Assembly: GCA_964411505.1 (NCBI GenBank)
Contig: CAYPLH010000062.1
Coordinates: forward strand, 1 to 21,922
Length of the DNA: 21,922 nucleotides
Direction of reading: 5' to 3'
From: CAYPLH01 sp964411505
Lineage (GTDB): Bacteria; Bacillota; Clostridia; CAYPLH01; DUMO01
Translations under genes and position numbers: made by a program
Notes under the pieces: generated by a model
Databases searched by the model: none
What the model was told of the DNA's origin: nothing
The model's input: the letters and a program-made list of their open reading frames with translations, nothing else
In this document: in pieces, positions 15,808 through 21,922 of the stretch
Layout: each line of letters begins with the position of its first letter
Position numbering within the stretch: position 1 is the stretch's first letter

Positions 15808-16490
15808 TTAACCCTGACAGTAATTACAGCTTGAAGCATTGCCCTTAAATTCCCATGTAACTGAGCCAACTGAGCTAAAATGAGCATCAGGGACATATGT
15901 TTTCCTAATCCATTGGTCTTCCACTAACTATTATATGGGATAAAAATTCAAAACTGTGTCCACTTATGCTGTTATTATCCCTTTGAAGAAAGTTGCGTTT
16001 CCAGACCAACCAAAACCCTTCATAGTTGTCGTCGGTTGGTGCTGACATTGTGCTATATAGATGAATGCTCCAAGCGTTGGTCTTTTCCCTAGTTTTGTCA
16101 AGCGGTTTCCCAGATGTGATTGAGAGCATCCTTTTTTCGGGACGCCATAATACGCTGTATCCGAAATCAATCATTGCCTCTGCTCCAATAAATGTTCTGC
16201 CACCGATATTGTAGCTTATATTTTCTTACCGTTTAATGTTGTCACTATATCTGTAATGTAGTATTTTCCGGCAACCTTTCCAACTACTCCACCTGTCTTG
16301 TCGAGCAAAATGCCAGATAACGCTTTTGCACTCACTTCGAAAGCGCTGTCATCCACAATTTCAAGCCACCGTTCATTTGGGTGCCATATTACAGTAAACC
16401 CGTATTCGTTCAATGACTCGGTGTTAATTAGTGTGATGCCACCAATGTTGATAGAGTTCACAGGCTGTGGTTTTATAAGTTTTACGTAAC
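15808..16490 (-). pseudogene. Stalk-domain (copper amine oxidase N-terminal-like) protein, frameshifted remnant
   Basis: Three consecutive reading segments on the minus strand form one broken gene. The first (about 16490-16216) reads 'INIGGITLINTESLNEYGFT' and 'VIWHPNERWLEI' and ends in TAA after GKKI. Removing 2 bp (TA) at ~16215 restores 'SYNIGGRTFIGAEAMIDFGY' and 'SVLWRPEKRMLSI'. These are two repeats of the kind seen in copper-amine-oxidase N-terminal or stalk domains. A further 1-bp insertion near 15915 separates this from a tail reading 'QWIRKTYVPDAHFS' that ends at TAA 15808-15810. The 5' end, with any signal peptide, is gone and runs into the vapB promoter. Complete members are secreted surface proteins. 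It is dead by two frameshifts and truncation. Confidence 0.65.
15877..15933 (-). repeat. 57-bp dispersed repeat, copy A
   Basis: This stretch (AAAATGAGCATCAGGGACAT...ACTAACTATTA on the + strand) recurs at 17635-17688 with ~80-85% identity. In both copies the minus strand reads IVS...QWI...YVPDAHFS, a shared C-terminal protein segment of the stalk-type remnant. Confidence 0.75.
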
Positions 16491-16503
16491 GGTGCAATAA
16501 GCA

Positions 16504-16556
16504 TTGACAATTGAGTAGAAAGGTAATACCATATTGGTAAGAAATAATTTTCTTAC
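16504..16556 (+). promoter_or_regulatory. vapBC promoter with two palindromic operators
   Basis: A perfect TTGACA (16504-16509) is followed 17 bp later by the weak -10 TACCAT (16527-16532). The -10 is part of the palindrome TACCATATTGGTA (16527-16539). A second perfect palindrome lies at 16537-16556, with arms GTAAGAAA and TTTCTTAC around TAAT. Such sites overlapping the promoter fit autoregulation by the VapB-VapC complex. Confidence 0.6.
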
Positions 16557-16570
16557 TAGGAGGTATTATT

Positions 16571-16792
16571 TTGTATAAGGCTAAAGTAACCAGCAAAGGT
16601 CAGTTTACCGTACCTATAGAAATTAGAAAAAAAATGGGCATTAAACCTGGTAGTTATCTTGAGTTGAAAGAGACACCAATGGGGTATGTAATACAAAAGC
16701 CTGTAGAAGAAGAGTGTTTAAAGAAATACATCGGTATTCTTAAAAACGAAACAGATAGCAATGAAGTTGTGAGGGAGTTGAGAGGCGAATGA
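16571..16792 (+). CDS. AbrB/MazE/SpoVT-type antitoxin (VapB)
   Basis: The 73-residue protein starts with the swapped-hairpin AbrB DNA-binding fold: 'AKVTSKGQFTVPIEIRKKMG' at 4-23, then 'KPGSYLELKE'. It has a C-terminal tail (about 45-73) expected to wrap the toxin. The TTG start is preceded by AGGAGG at 16558-16563 with 7-bp spacing. The gene overlaps vapC by 4 bp (ATGA), the usual arrangement of antitoxin first and toxin second. It would neutralise the PIN-domain toxin and repress its own promoter through the palindromes just upstream. Confidence 0.88.
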   Translation: MYKAKVTSKGQFTVPIEIRKKMGIKPGSYLELKETPMGYVIQKPVEEECLKKYIGILKNETDSNEVVRELRGE

Positions 16793-17265
16793 GTGTTGCT
16801 GTCGACACCAATATTCTTTTGGATATATTATTACCGGATCCAAAGTATAAGGAGAGTTCTTTCTCTTTACTGACAAAATATATGAGAACAGATCGTACTA
16901 TCATTTCAGAAGTTGTTTATGCCGAGTTGGCATCTCAATTTTCAAAAGAAAAGCAGCTGAAGGATTTTTTAAACGATGCGAATATTAATCTTATCTGTTC
17001 ATCAACTGAGGCGTTATGGATCTCGGCCGAAGCTTGGAAAGTATATTCTTGCACCAGGGACAAACACTTGCAATGCAGCTGTTGTGGAAAAAAAGAGCTT
17101 TTCCAGTGTACTGATTGCCGCGCAGTGATTACAAGCAGACAGCACATACTTTCTGACTTTATAATAGCAGGACATGCTCTCGTTGAATCAGGTATACTAT
17201 TGTCGCGGGACAGAGGTTTTTACAAAACATATTTCCCTGAATTGAAAGTTGTATCTGGTTTGTGA
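16789..17265 (+). CDS. PIN-domain ribonuclease toxin (VapC) with zinc-ribbon-like insertion
   Basis: The 158-residue toxin has the PIN acidic residues: Asp in 'VAVDTNILLDILLP' at 3-16, Glu in 'ISEVVYAELAS', Asp in 'ILSDFIIAGHAL' (about 122-133) and Asp in 'LLSRDRGFYKTYFPELKVV'. Between the helix 'ALWISAEAWKVY' and 'ILSDF' lies an extra Cys-rich segment 'CSCCGKKELFQCTDC', with two CxxC-type pairs, likely a small zinc ribbon. Canonical VapC toxins are ~130 residues and go directly from one helix to the next, so the insertion explains the extra length. Family members cleave RNA, often tRNA or rRNA. All catalytic positions appear present, so the toxin is probably active. Confidence 0.87.
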   Translation: MSVAVDTNILLDILLPDPKYKESSFSLLTKYMRTDRTIISEVVYAELASQFSKEKQLKDFLNDANINLICSSTEALWISAEAWKVYSCTRDKHLQCSCCGKKELFQCTDCRAVITSRQHILSDFIIAGHALVESGILLSRDRGFYKTYFPELKVVSGL

Positions 17266-17475
17266 GAATTTTGGAAATATTCCCTCATCTGTAACTTTCA
17301 TCTTCTCTTTGCTGTCAATTTTCATTATGTATAATGTGAATTATCAGAACCATTTACATAAATAATCCACCCATCATTATAATCTAATGCATACACTTTA
17401 TGGTCAATCTTTATCATAGGCAATAACTCTATATTTTTATCTCAGTGAAACATGGTTACCATTGCGAGGAAGCCA
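17266..17475. other. Gene-poor stretch after vapC
   Basis: No intact gene is seen. The minus strand between about 17425 and 17333 has a short open reading (MIKIDHKVYALDYNDGWIIY, ending in TAA) that looks like coding sequence. It has no ribosome binding site or recognisable family and may be another gene remnant. Confidence 0.3.
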
Positions 17476-17629
17476 TTTAAATCCTTTTGAAATTTTGAGG
17501 TTGGTCTCACTGAATAGGTCAAGACAATAACTCCTTCATCATCGCGTCAACATCCGCATACGTTTTACCGAGAGTTGGTTCTTTCTTTATTTGCTCTACT
17601 TCCTCAAAAGCTGCCAAGGTTTCTGCATT
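17476..17629 (-). pseudogene. dinJ-yafQ toxin-antitoxin remnant
   Basis: On the minus strand, codons from about 17629 to the TGA at 17519-17521 read 'AETLAAFEEVEQIKKEPTLG' and 'KTYADVDAMMKELLS', the C-terminal part of a RelB/DinJ-type antitoxin. The stop overlaps a TTG (17522-17520) that opens 'TYSVRPTSKFQKDL', the typical N-terminus of a YafQ/RelE-type toxin. The toxin frame then leaves family-like sequence after ~16 codons. The antitoxin lacks its N-terminal DNA-binding half and is joined in frame to the stalk-type fragment at 17635-17688. Both genes are non-functional. Confidence 0.6.
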
Positions 17630-17634
17630 AGAAA

Positions 17635-17688
17635 AATGAGCATCAGGGACATATATTTCCCCAATCCATTGATTTTCACTAACTATTA
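17635..17688 (-). repeat. 54-bp dispersed repeat, copy B
   Basis: This is the second copy of the segment at 15877-15933. The minus strand reads 'LIVSENQWIGEIYVPDAHFS' without a frameshift and continues directly into the DinJ-like remnant. It suggests recombination between decayed genes. Confidence 0.75.
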
Positions 17689-17724
17689 GTTTATAATAAA
17701 GGTGAACAAATGATATTCGTTCAC
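17669..17724 (+). promoter_or_regulatory. Promoter and palindromic operator of the AlbA_2 gene
   Basis: TTGATT (17669-17674) and TATAAT (17692-17697) are 17 bp apart. Starting 5 bp after the -10 is a 23-bp palindrome (17702-17724) with arms GTGAAC and GTTCAC and inner AAT/ATT also matched. It covers the expected transcription start. The downstream protein has a C-terminal wHTH, so autoregulation is plausible. Part of the promoter lies within dispersed repeat copy B. Confidence 0.65.
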
Positions 17725-17741
17725 TTAAGGAGGTGCTTGAA

Positions 17742-19031
17742 ATGAAGATTAATTACCATATTGGAGAGAGTAAATATGTAGAGTATAAACAACAATACAC
17801 TAGGACTTTATTAAAAACTGTATCAGCATTTGCTAATTATAATGATGGTATAATTGTAATTGGTATTAATGACAAAGGTGAAGTCATGGGTGTATCGAAT
17901 GTTAATTATACAAAAGAACAAATTGAAAATGCTATTTATGATTCTATTTTACCAAACCCTTATTTTGAAATTGAGACAGATATATATGAAGGGGAAACAG
18001 TACTAATTATAAAGGTGTTTAAAAGTGAAAACACTCCATACACTTATAATGGGAAGGCATACAAAAGAATTGCAATTACAACAAGAGAGGTTGATTTGTA
18101 TGAATATAATGAGTTGGTCTTGAGTGGTAAAAATCTCACGTATGACGAAATACAAATAAATAATGTTGGGTTGGATTTAAGTGTATTAAATAACAGACTT
18201 AGAAAAACACTAGGGATTAGTGAAGTAGATGAGAATGTATTGACCTCTCTTGGGCTACTAAAAAATGGTAAATACAATATTGCCGCAAAGCTGTTTTCTG
18301 ATGATAATGATATTGGTAAAATAACATTACTTAGGTACTCGACAGATAGTGTTGAATCAATAAAGGACAGGATAGATCTTGAAAATTCATCGATATTAAT
18401 ACAGTTTGATAAATGTGTTGACTTTTATTATAAGCATATTAACAAGCAAGAGAAAATTGATGGAGTATACAGAAAAACTATTGAAGAAATTCCTCTTGTT
18501 GCTTATAGGGAAGCGATAGCAAATGCTATATGCCATAGAGACTATAACAAACAAGCAAATATAAAGGTTGAGATATTTGATGACAGAATTGAAATAACAT
18601 CTCCAGGCGGGCTACCTATAGGTATTTCATATGAAGATTTTATTGATGGAAGAATGTCAATTCCTAGGAATAAAATAATTGCTGAAATATTTTACAGACT
18701 TAAGCTTATTGAAAAAATAGCTACAGGAATAAGGAGAATTAAGTCACTCTATAAAGATTATGATACAAAGCCTAAATTTGAAATAACCGAGTATAGTGTT
18801 AGGGTTGTTCTACCAAATGTATTATATAAAAAAGGGATAGCACTTTCAGGAAAAGAACAGGAGATTGTTAATTTATTAAGTGAAAAAGAGTTCTTAACAT
18901 CAAAAGATATAAGTGCAGAATTAGGTATAAAAAAAACACAAACAAGTAAGTATTTAAACGGGTTGATTTCAAAAGGCCTAGTAAATAGAATAGGAAATAG
19001 TAGAAATATAAAATACATGCTGAAAAATTAG
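17742..19031 (+). CDS. AlbA_2 (Schlafen-type) / HATPase_c_4 protein with C-terminal winged helix
   Basis: From ATG 17742 (AAGGAGG at 17727-17733, 8-bp spacing) the product has 429 residues. Residues ~8-120 form the AlbA_2/Schlafen-like domain ('YVEYKQQYTRTLLKTVSAFA', 'IIVIGINDKGEVMGV'). Residues ~245-385 carry the ATP-binding GHKL-like part: 'AYREAIANAICHRDY' near 254-268, 'ITSPGGLP' near 285-292, and 'SIPRNKIIAEIFYRLKLIEK' followed by 'GIRRI'. Residues ~395-429 look like a winged helix ('LTSKDISAELGIKKTQTSKY'). This family is common in mobile and accessory DNA, and its role is usually given as a putative transcriptional regulator. An upstream GTG frame start is excluded by the ribosome binding site. 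It stands among broken genes but is itself intact. Confidence 0.85.
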   Translation: MKINYHIGESKYVEYKQQYTRTLLKTVSAFANYNDGIIVIGINDKGEVMGVSNVNYTKEQIENAIYDSILPNPYFEIETDIYEGETVLIIKVFKSENTPYTYNGKAYKRIAITTREVDLYEYNELVLSGKNLTYDEIQINNVGLDLSVLNNRLRKTLGISEVDENVLTSLGLLKNGKYNIAAKLFSDDNDIGKITLLRYSTDSVESIKDRIDLENSSILIQFDKCVDFYYKHINKQEKIDGVYRKTIEEIPLVAYREAIANAICHRDYNKQANIKVEIFDDRIEITSPGGLPIGISYEDFIDGRMSIPRNKIIAEIFYRLKLIEKIATGIRRIKSLYKDYDTKPKFEITEYSVRVVLPNVLYKKGIALSGKEQEIVNLLSEKEFLTSKDISAELGIKKTQTSKYLNGLISKGLVNRIGNSRNIKYMLKN

Positions 19032-19059
19032 TGTATTTCAATTCATGGCTACACACTGT

Positions 19060-19194
19060 TGTTCCGGTAGCATTATGGTCGTTGCAAAGATTGTAGGTGA
19101 ACAGACGTTAGTTCTGGCACGTGTTGTTGCCGAAAGCTTTGGTGCAAGTGTTGATTGGGATGGAGCCACACAAACGGCTATAATCGTTTACTGA
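19060..19194 (+). pseudogene. C-terminal fragment of a stalk-domain protein
   Basis: The plus strand reads 'GEQTLVLARVVAESFGASVD' and 'WDGATQTAIIVY', then TGA (19192-19194). This is the classical end of a copper amine oxidase N-terminal or stalk domain (LVPVRFVAESFGA.V.WD). About 25 residues of plausible sequence precede it. There is no start codon or ribosome binding site and the rest of the gene is absent. It is on the opposite strand to the remnant at 15808-16490. Confidence 0.65.
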
Positions 19195-19229
19195 ATAATA
19201 TGCCCTACAGTCGCCATTGGTGGCTAGCT

Positions 19230-19444
19230 ATTTTCAGCAATGCGGCTGCTATGTCAACAGATGTGGCATCTTCTCCCATTAATTCAGCTATTACTTTATA
19301 TTTATTTATCCATATTCCCATCTCTCAGTGTTTCTTTGATTTCACCGGAAAGTTTAATAATTTTACTATCTTGGACATCACTTAAAGAGGGAATTTGCAT
19401 TAATGTATTGTGGTATTTGCATATCTTTGAATATTCCGGATAAA
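19230..19444 (-). pseudogene. Decayed duplicate of an internal DEAD-box helicase segment
   Basis: This 215-bp stretch matches 5896-6109 inside the helicase gene from ATTTTCAGCAATGCGGCTGC to the CCGGATAA end. Identity is roughly 90% by eye, with several substitutions and small indels (for example one A lost in TTAAATG, and changes in the TTTATATATTTG part). It corresponds to the region just after helicase motif VI and is frameshifted. It keeps the same strand as the parent. No start, promoter or other helicase motif is present. Confidence 0.9.
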
Positions 19445-19518
19445 CGGTAGAAGGCGTTAGTGCCTATGTATACCCAAAGTGTGGTGAAGTAGTACTCGAA
19501 GGTAAGGATTCTTTGTAA
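19444..19518 (+). pseudogene. Possible YgiT-type zinc-finger antitoxin tail
   Basis: Directly after the helicase fragment the plus strand reads 'VEGVSAYVYPKCGEVVLEGK', then DSL and TAA (19516-19518). The pattern resembles the CxxCGE part of YgiT/MqsA-like zinc-finger antitoxins, with the first Cys replaced by Tyr. The piece is short and the assignment is weak. Confidence 0.3.
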
Positions 19519-19550
19519 AACTGATAATTACACTATGACAATTCTAACTA

Positions 19551-21227
19551 TTATCCCATTTTGTTCCATTTACCCAAAGATAAAAACTCGTTTGCTTTAA
19601 GTTCGGCCTGTTCAACTATGTCCTGACTATAACCCATAAGCTTCAGAAGCTTAATGGCGTTCCTTGTCGTTGATTTTTCAGGATATAGCTTATAATCAAA
19701 GTATATTTCATCACCTTTAATATTTTCCTGAAAATGATAACTCTTATAATAATGAGCAAGTATTGATGCAAGCTCTATATCATGTGTAGCTGCAAAGCAC
19801 AGACAATTTTTCTTGGAAAGATAAAAAAGTATCTCAGATGATGCTGATATACGCTCCACAGTATTGGTACCCCTTAGAACCTCATCTATAAAAATAAAGC
19901 ATGGAATCTCTTGATTGAGATTATCCAGAATTCTCTTTAATGATTTTATCTCTGCAATATAATAACTCTCATTACTTAAAATATCATCCTTTAACGCCAT
20001 TGATGTAAACACCATGCAGAAATTTGATACATATCTTTGGGCTAGGCATGTATATATAGTCTGGGCAAAAATTGCGTTTATTGCTATAGTCTTTAAAAAA
20101 GTTGATTTCCCCGAAGCATTAGAGCCGGTTAACAACACAGGTTTTTCGGTTTTAATCGAGTTTGCTATCGGTTCATTTAATAAAGGATGATATATTTCCT
20201 CTGTATTCAGCTGAATATTCTTATTATTATTTAGATCTGGGATAGTATAGAATTGAAGGAAGCACCGGTATGAAGCTATTGCCAGTAAACTATCAATAGC
20301 TCCTAATGTTTCATATATCCTGATAAAATCATTCCTGTTTTTATTAATCGAATCTAAAATACTCTGGAAATCAATAAGCTCTTTAAGCAAAAATATCTTT
20401 ACATATTCCACTAAAATGTCTCCGGTATAGTTGAGAAATTTAGCTGATTTTTTTGTTATACCGATGAGTGGCTTTAATGACACTTTTAGAGTATTGTTAT
20501 ATTCATTGATCCCACGAATATCCAATTTAAGTACCTTTTTTGCACAATGCAAAAACTCGGTAATATAGTTAACGCTTTCAAGCATGTGCCCTATCTTGCT
20601 TTTTTCCCGGTAGTATATAACCGCATTTATGCCGAACATTATTGGCAATGCAGCAAGCCCTACTTCCGGTTTGATATACGCTACAGCTACAGATATTATT
20701 GCAAGAGATGAAAGAATTCTGTATAATAGCACACTTTTCCCATGCTTTTTACCGGAAAAGAACAAATAATCAGTTATATTAAGGTTTCTTCTTTTTCCTA
20801 AGGAAGCAAAGCAAAATAAGAGTTTGTTTCTTTCATCAGGATTATTCTGAAAAAAGTCAATAATCTTTCCTCTTTGCAAAAGTATAGACTTACTATTGAC
20901 AGGTAGCCTTAAAGCTGCATACAAATACTCTTCACCTACTGTTGAACGAGTATTGTTAATTTTTTTAAAAACATTGTCCATATTAAGATCATTCCAGGTC
21001 GTATCATCTATATGCATTTTTAAGTTCTTGCTTTCCATGAGGTTTAAAAAATAACTTGAGATTGATTCAATAGAATCTTTGTCATATTTTTCATGTGGCA
21101 ATTTTCCCCATGAATTTACTATGTCTTTTTTTAGATTTTTTGTTTTAACCGTTTTAGAAATAATCTGCACGGATGCTATAATTATTATCACCAAAAATAT
21201 ATAAATGACAACCTCTGTGCCTGTCAT
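19551..21227 (-). CDS. Membrane-anchored MutS-family ATPase
   Basis: The 558-residue protein has an N-terminal membrane helix (about 6-24) and a second hydrophobic pair (about 168-206). The C-terminal ~200 residues are a MutS-type ABC ATPase: Walker A 'LTGSNASGKST' at 366-376, Walker B 'CFIFIDEVLRGTNTVERI' at 443-460, and the switch His in 'AATHD' at 479-483. Residues ~85-140 ('MDNVFKKINNTRSTVGEEYL') and the helical centre resemble the MutS lever and clamp regions. The mismatch-recognition domain of true MutS is absent. Membrane-spanning MutS relatives are known in Firmicutes but their function is unclear, so this should not be called mismatch repair. The ribosome binding site is weak (GGTGAT). 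No operon partner lies on its strand. Confidence 0.82.
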   Translation of the reverse strand: MTGTEVVIYIFLVIIIIASVQIISKTVKTKNLKKDIVNSWGKLPHEKYDKDSIESISSYFLNLMESKNLKMHIDDTTWNDLNMDNVFKKINNTRSTVGEEYLYAALRLPVNSKSILLQRGKIIDFFQNNPDERNKLLFCFASLGKRRNLNITDYLFFSGKKHGKSVLLYRILSSLAIISVAVAYIKPEVGLAALPIMFGINAVIYYREKSKIGHMLESVNYITEFLHCAKKVLKLDIRGINEYNNTLKVSLKPLIGITKKSAKFLNYTGDILVEYVKIFLLKELIDFQSILDSINKNRNDFIRIYETLGAIDSLLAIASYRCFLQFYTIPDLNNNKNIQLNTEEIYHPLLNEPIANSIKTEKPVLLTGSNASGKSTFLKTIAINAIFAQTIYTCLAQRYVSNFCMVFTSMALKDDILSNESYYIAEIKSLKRILDNLNQEIPCFIFIDEVLRGTNTVERISASSEILFYLSKKNCLCFAATHDIELASILAHYYKSYHFQENIKGDEIYFDYKLYPEKSTTRNAIKLLKLMGYSQDIVEQAELKANEFLSLGKWNKMG

Positions 21228-21263
21228 AGTATATCACCAGCCTAAGAAATAATGAGTATAAAA

Positions 21264-21301
21264 ATTATATCATGAATTTCGAAGAAATTGTATGATATAA
21301 T
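21264..21301. promoter_or_regulatory. Palindrome with a TATAAT on each strand
   Basis: Outer arms TTATATCAT (21265-21273) and ATGATATAA (21292-21300) enclose inner arms AATTTC (21275-21280) and GAAATT (21284-21289). Each end reads TATAAT: 21296-21301 on plus, 21264-21269 on minus. This could be a divergent promoter with operator for the MutS-like gene and for transcription to the right. No good -35 elements were found. Confidence 0.45.
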
Positions 21302-21343
21302 AGCGCGTGTGAACCGGAATCGACTTATGCAATGTAGTGCCGA

Positions 21344-21460
21344 TCACTCAAACAGCTCCAGTTTTCCATCGGCGTTTTTAGGAACAGCCATCATAATCTT
21401 GGCGACCAAGCATTCTCCCAAGGGCATTGTAACAATTTGTGAGTTCATTTCTCCGAAGTC
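21344..21460 (-). pseudogene. Unidentified coding remnant
   Basis: The minus strand reads 'YDFGEMNSQIVTMPLGECLV', 'AKIMMAVPKNADGKLELFE' and TGA (21344-21346). It looks like the C-terminal end of a real protein by composition. I do not recognise the family. The plus-strand frame over the same bases is compositionally poorer (SNSSSFPSAFL), so the coding strand here is probably minus. Confidence 0.35.
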
Positions 21461-21827
21461 ATACAACGTACATGGGAAAATAGATAAAAAAGTACTAAAT
21501 GTTTTTGATGAAAACATACGAAAGCTTGAAAAACTTCAGGGCGAAGAAAGCATCAGCGTAGAGTTTGAAAATAATGATGTAGTAATTAAATCGTCATCTT
21601 TAAAATTAGAAGGAAATGCAGAGGAAGTAGTAATTAAAAAATTATATGATAGCAATATGTTGATATTTAAAAATGAAGACATGAGCGAAGGGGTTGAATT
21701 AATACGGGATTTTACTAGAGTTCGAGAAGCAAAGCGCTTTGCAGATGAATACCTGACAAGAGATTATGGGAAAAATCATATAAATATTTTAAGAATTATA
21801 GATTCTATTGCCGGAGGTGGGGTCTGA
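21461..21827 (+). CDS. Unknown protein, apparently 5'-truncated
   Basis: The plus-strand frame is formally open from an ATG at 21288 to TGA at 21825-21827. Only residues from about 59 on look like protein ('KVLNVFDENIRKLEKLQGEE', 'SISVEFENNDVVIKSSSLKL', 'VREAKRFADEYLTRDYGKNH', end 'IIDSIAGGGV'). The first 58 codons lie antisense to another coding-like segment. No start codon or ribosome binding site occurs near 21461, so the gene seems to have lost its 5' end. The visible part is acidic, mixed alpha/beta and without membrane segments. I do not recognise a family. Confidence 0.4.
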
Positions 21828-21922
21828 TTTCACTTCCTGCATACTATTTTGTAGGAATACCGTTACGCAAAACTTATAAAACTCTATAAAAACATTATAA
21901 AAGTTAATGTTTGCTTCCTCGT

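Noticed and set aside
17733..17741. GTG at 17733 as the start of the AlbA_2 gene
   Set aside because: It lies within the AAGGAGGTG ribosome binding site, which serves the ATG at 17742.
1..21922. tRNA or rRNA genes
   Set aside because: No cloverleaf with a GGTTCGAATCC-like T-arm and no rRNA-like conserved stretch was seen on either strand.

Overview
The window looks like chromosomal DNA from a low-GC, Gram-positive anaerobe of the class Clostridia. The signs are AT-rich intergenic DNA, strong AGGAGG-type ribosome binding sites, an Rnf operon in the clostridial order C-D-G-E-A-B, a clostridial-type DEAD-box helicase with a DbpA-like tail, and several remnants of copper-amine-oxidase-type 'stalk' domain proteins. 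I cannot name a species from the sequence alone.

Layout. 1-208: the 3' end of an unknown gene. 455-1969: a secreted right-handed beta-helix protein related to pectate lyases. 2253-5477: a predicted amino-sugar module on the + strand, made of a ROK-family kinase-like protein, a PIG-L/LmbE deacetylase and glucosamine-6-phosphate deaminase (nagB). 5583-7172 (-): a DEAD-box RNA helicase with its own promoter. 7326-7487 and 13911-14071: two same-orientation copies of a ~160-bp structured repeat made of consecutive hairpins. 7549-8817: two divergent genes (DUF4143 ATPase and maltose/galactoside O-acetyltransferase family), both missing their 5' ends and joined head to head. 8827-13825 (-): the six-gene Rnf operon behind a strong extended -10 promoter. 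14068-14511 (-): an RseC-family membrane protein. 14764-15768 (+): a regulator with an N-terminal helix-turn-helix, a PAS-like middle and an AraC C-terminus.

15808-19550 is accessory DNA full of broken genes. It holds a frameshifted stalk-domain gene, an intact VapBC toxin-antitoxin pair whose toxin carries a zinc-ribbon-like insertion, a dinJ-yafQ toxin-antitoxin remnant, an intact AlbA_2/HATPase regulator-like gene with a palindromic operator, another stalk-domain fragment, and a decayed 215-bp duplicate of part of the DEAD-box helicase gene. 19551-21227 (-) is a membrane-anchored MutS-like ATPase, followed by an apparently 5'-truncated unknown gene.

The most notable observation is in rnfC. 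The reading frame is interrupted by a single in-frame TGA at 13151-13153, directly after a Cys codon. The same frame continues on the other side with family-typical sequence, giving a normal total length of about 447 residues. TGA is a normal stop elsewhere in the window. A small AU-rich hairpin lies where a bacterial SECIS apical stem-loop would be expected. Either this RnfC is a selenoprotein with a Cys-Sec pair, or the operon's first gene carries a nonsense mutation.

Functionally, the Rnf complex would couple reduced ferredoxin:NAD+ oxidoreduction to ion transport across the membrane. The amino-sugar module would feed GlcNAc or chitin-derived glucosamine into fructose-6-phosphate. The beta-helix protein suggests use of plant polysaccharides.
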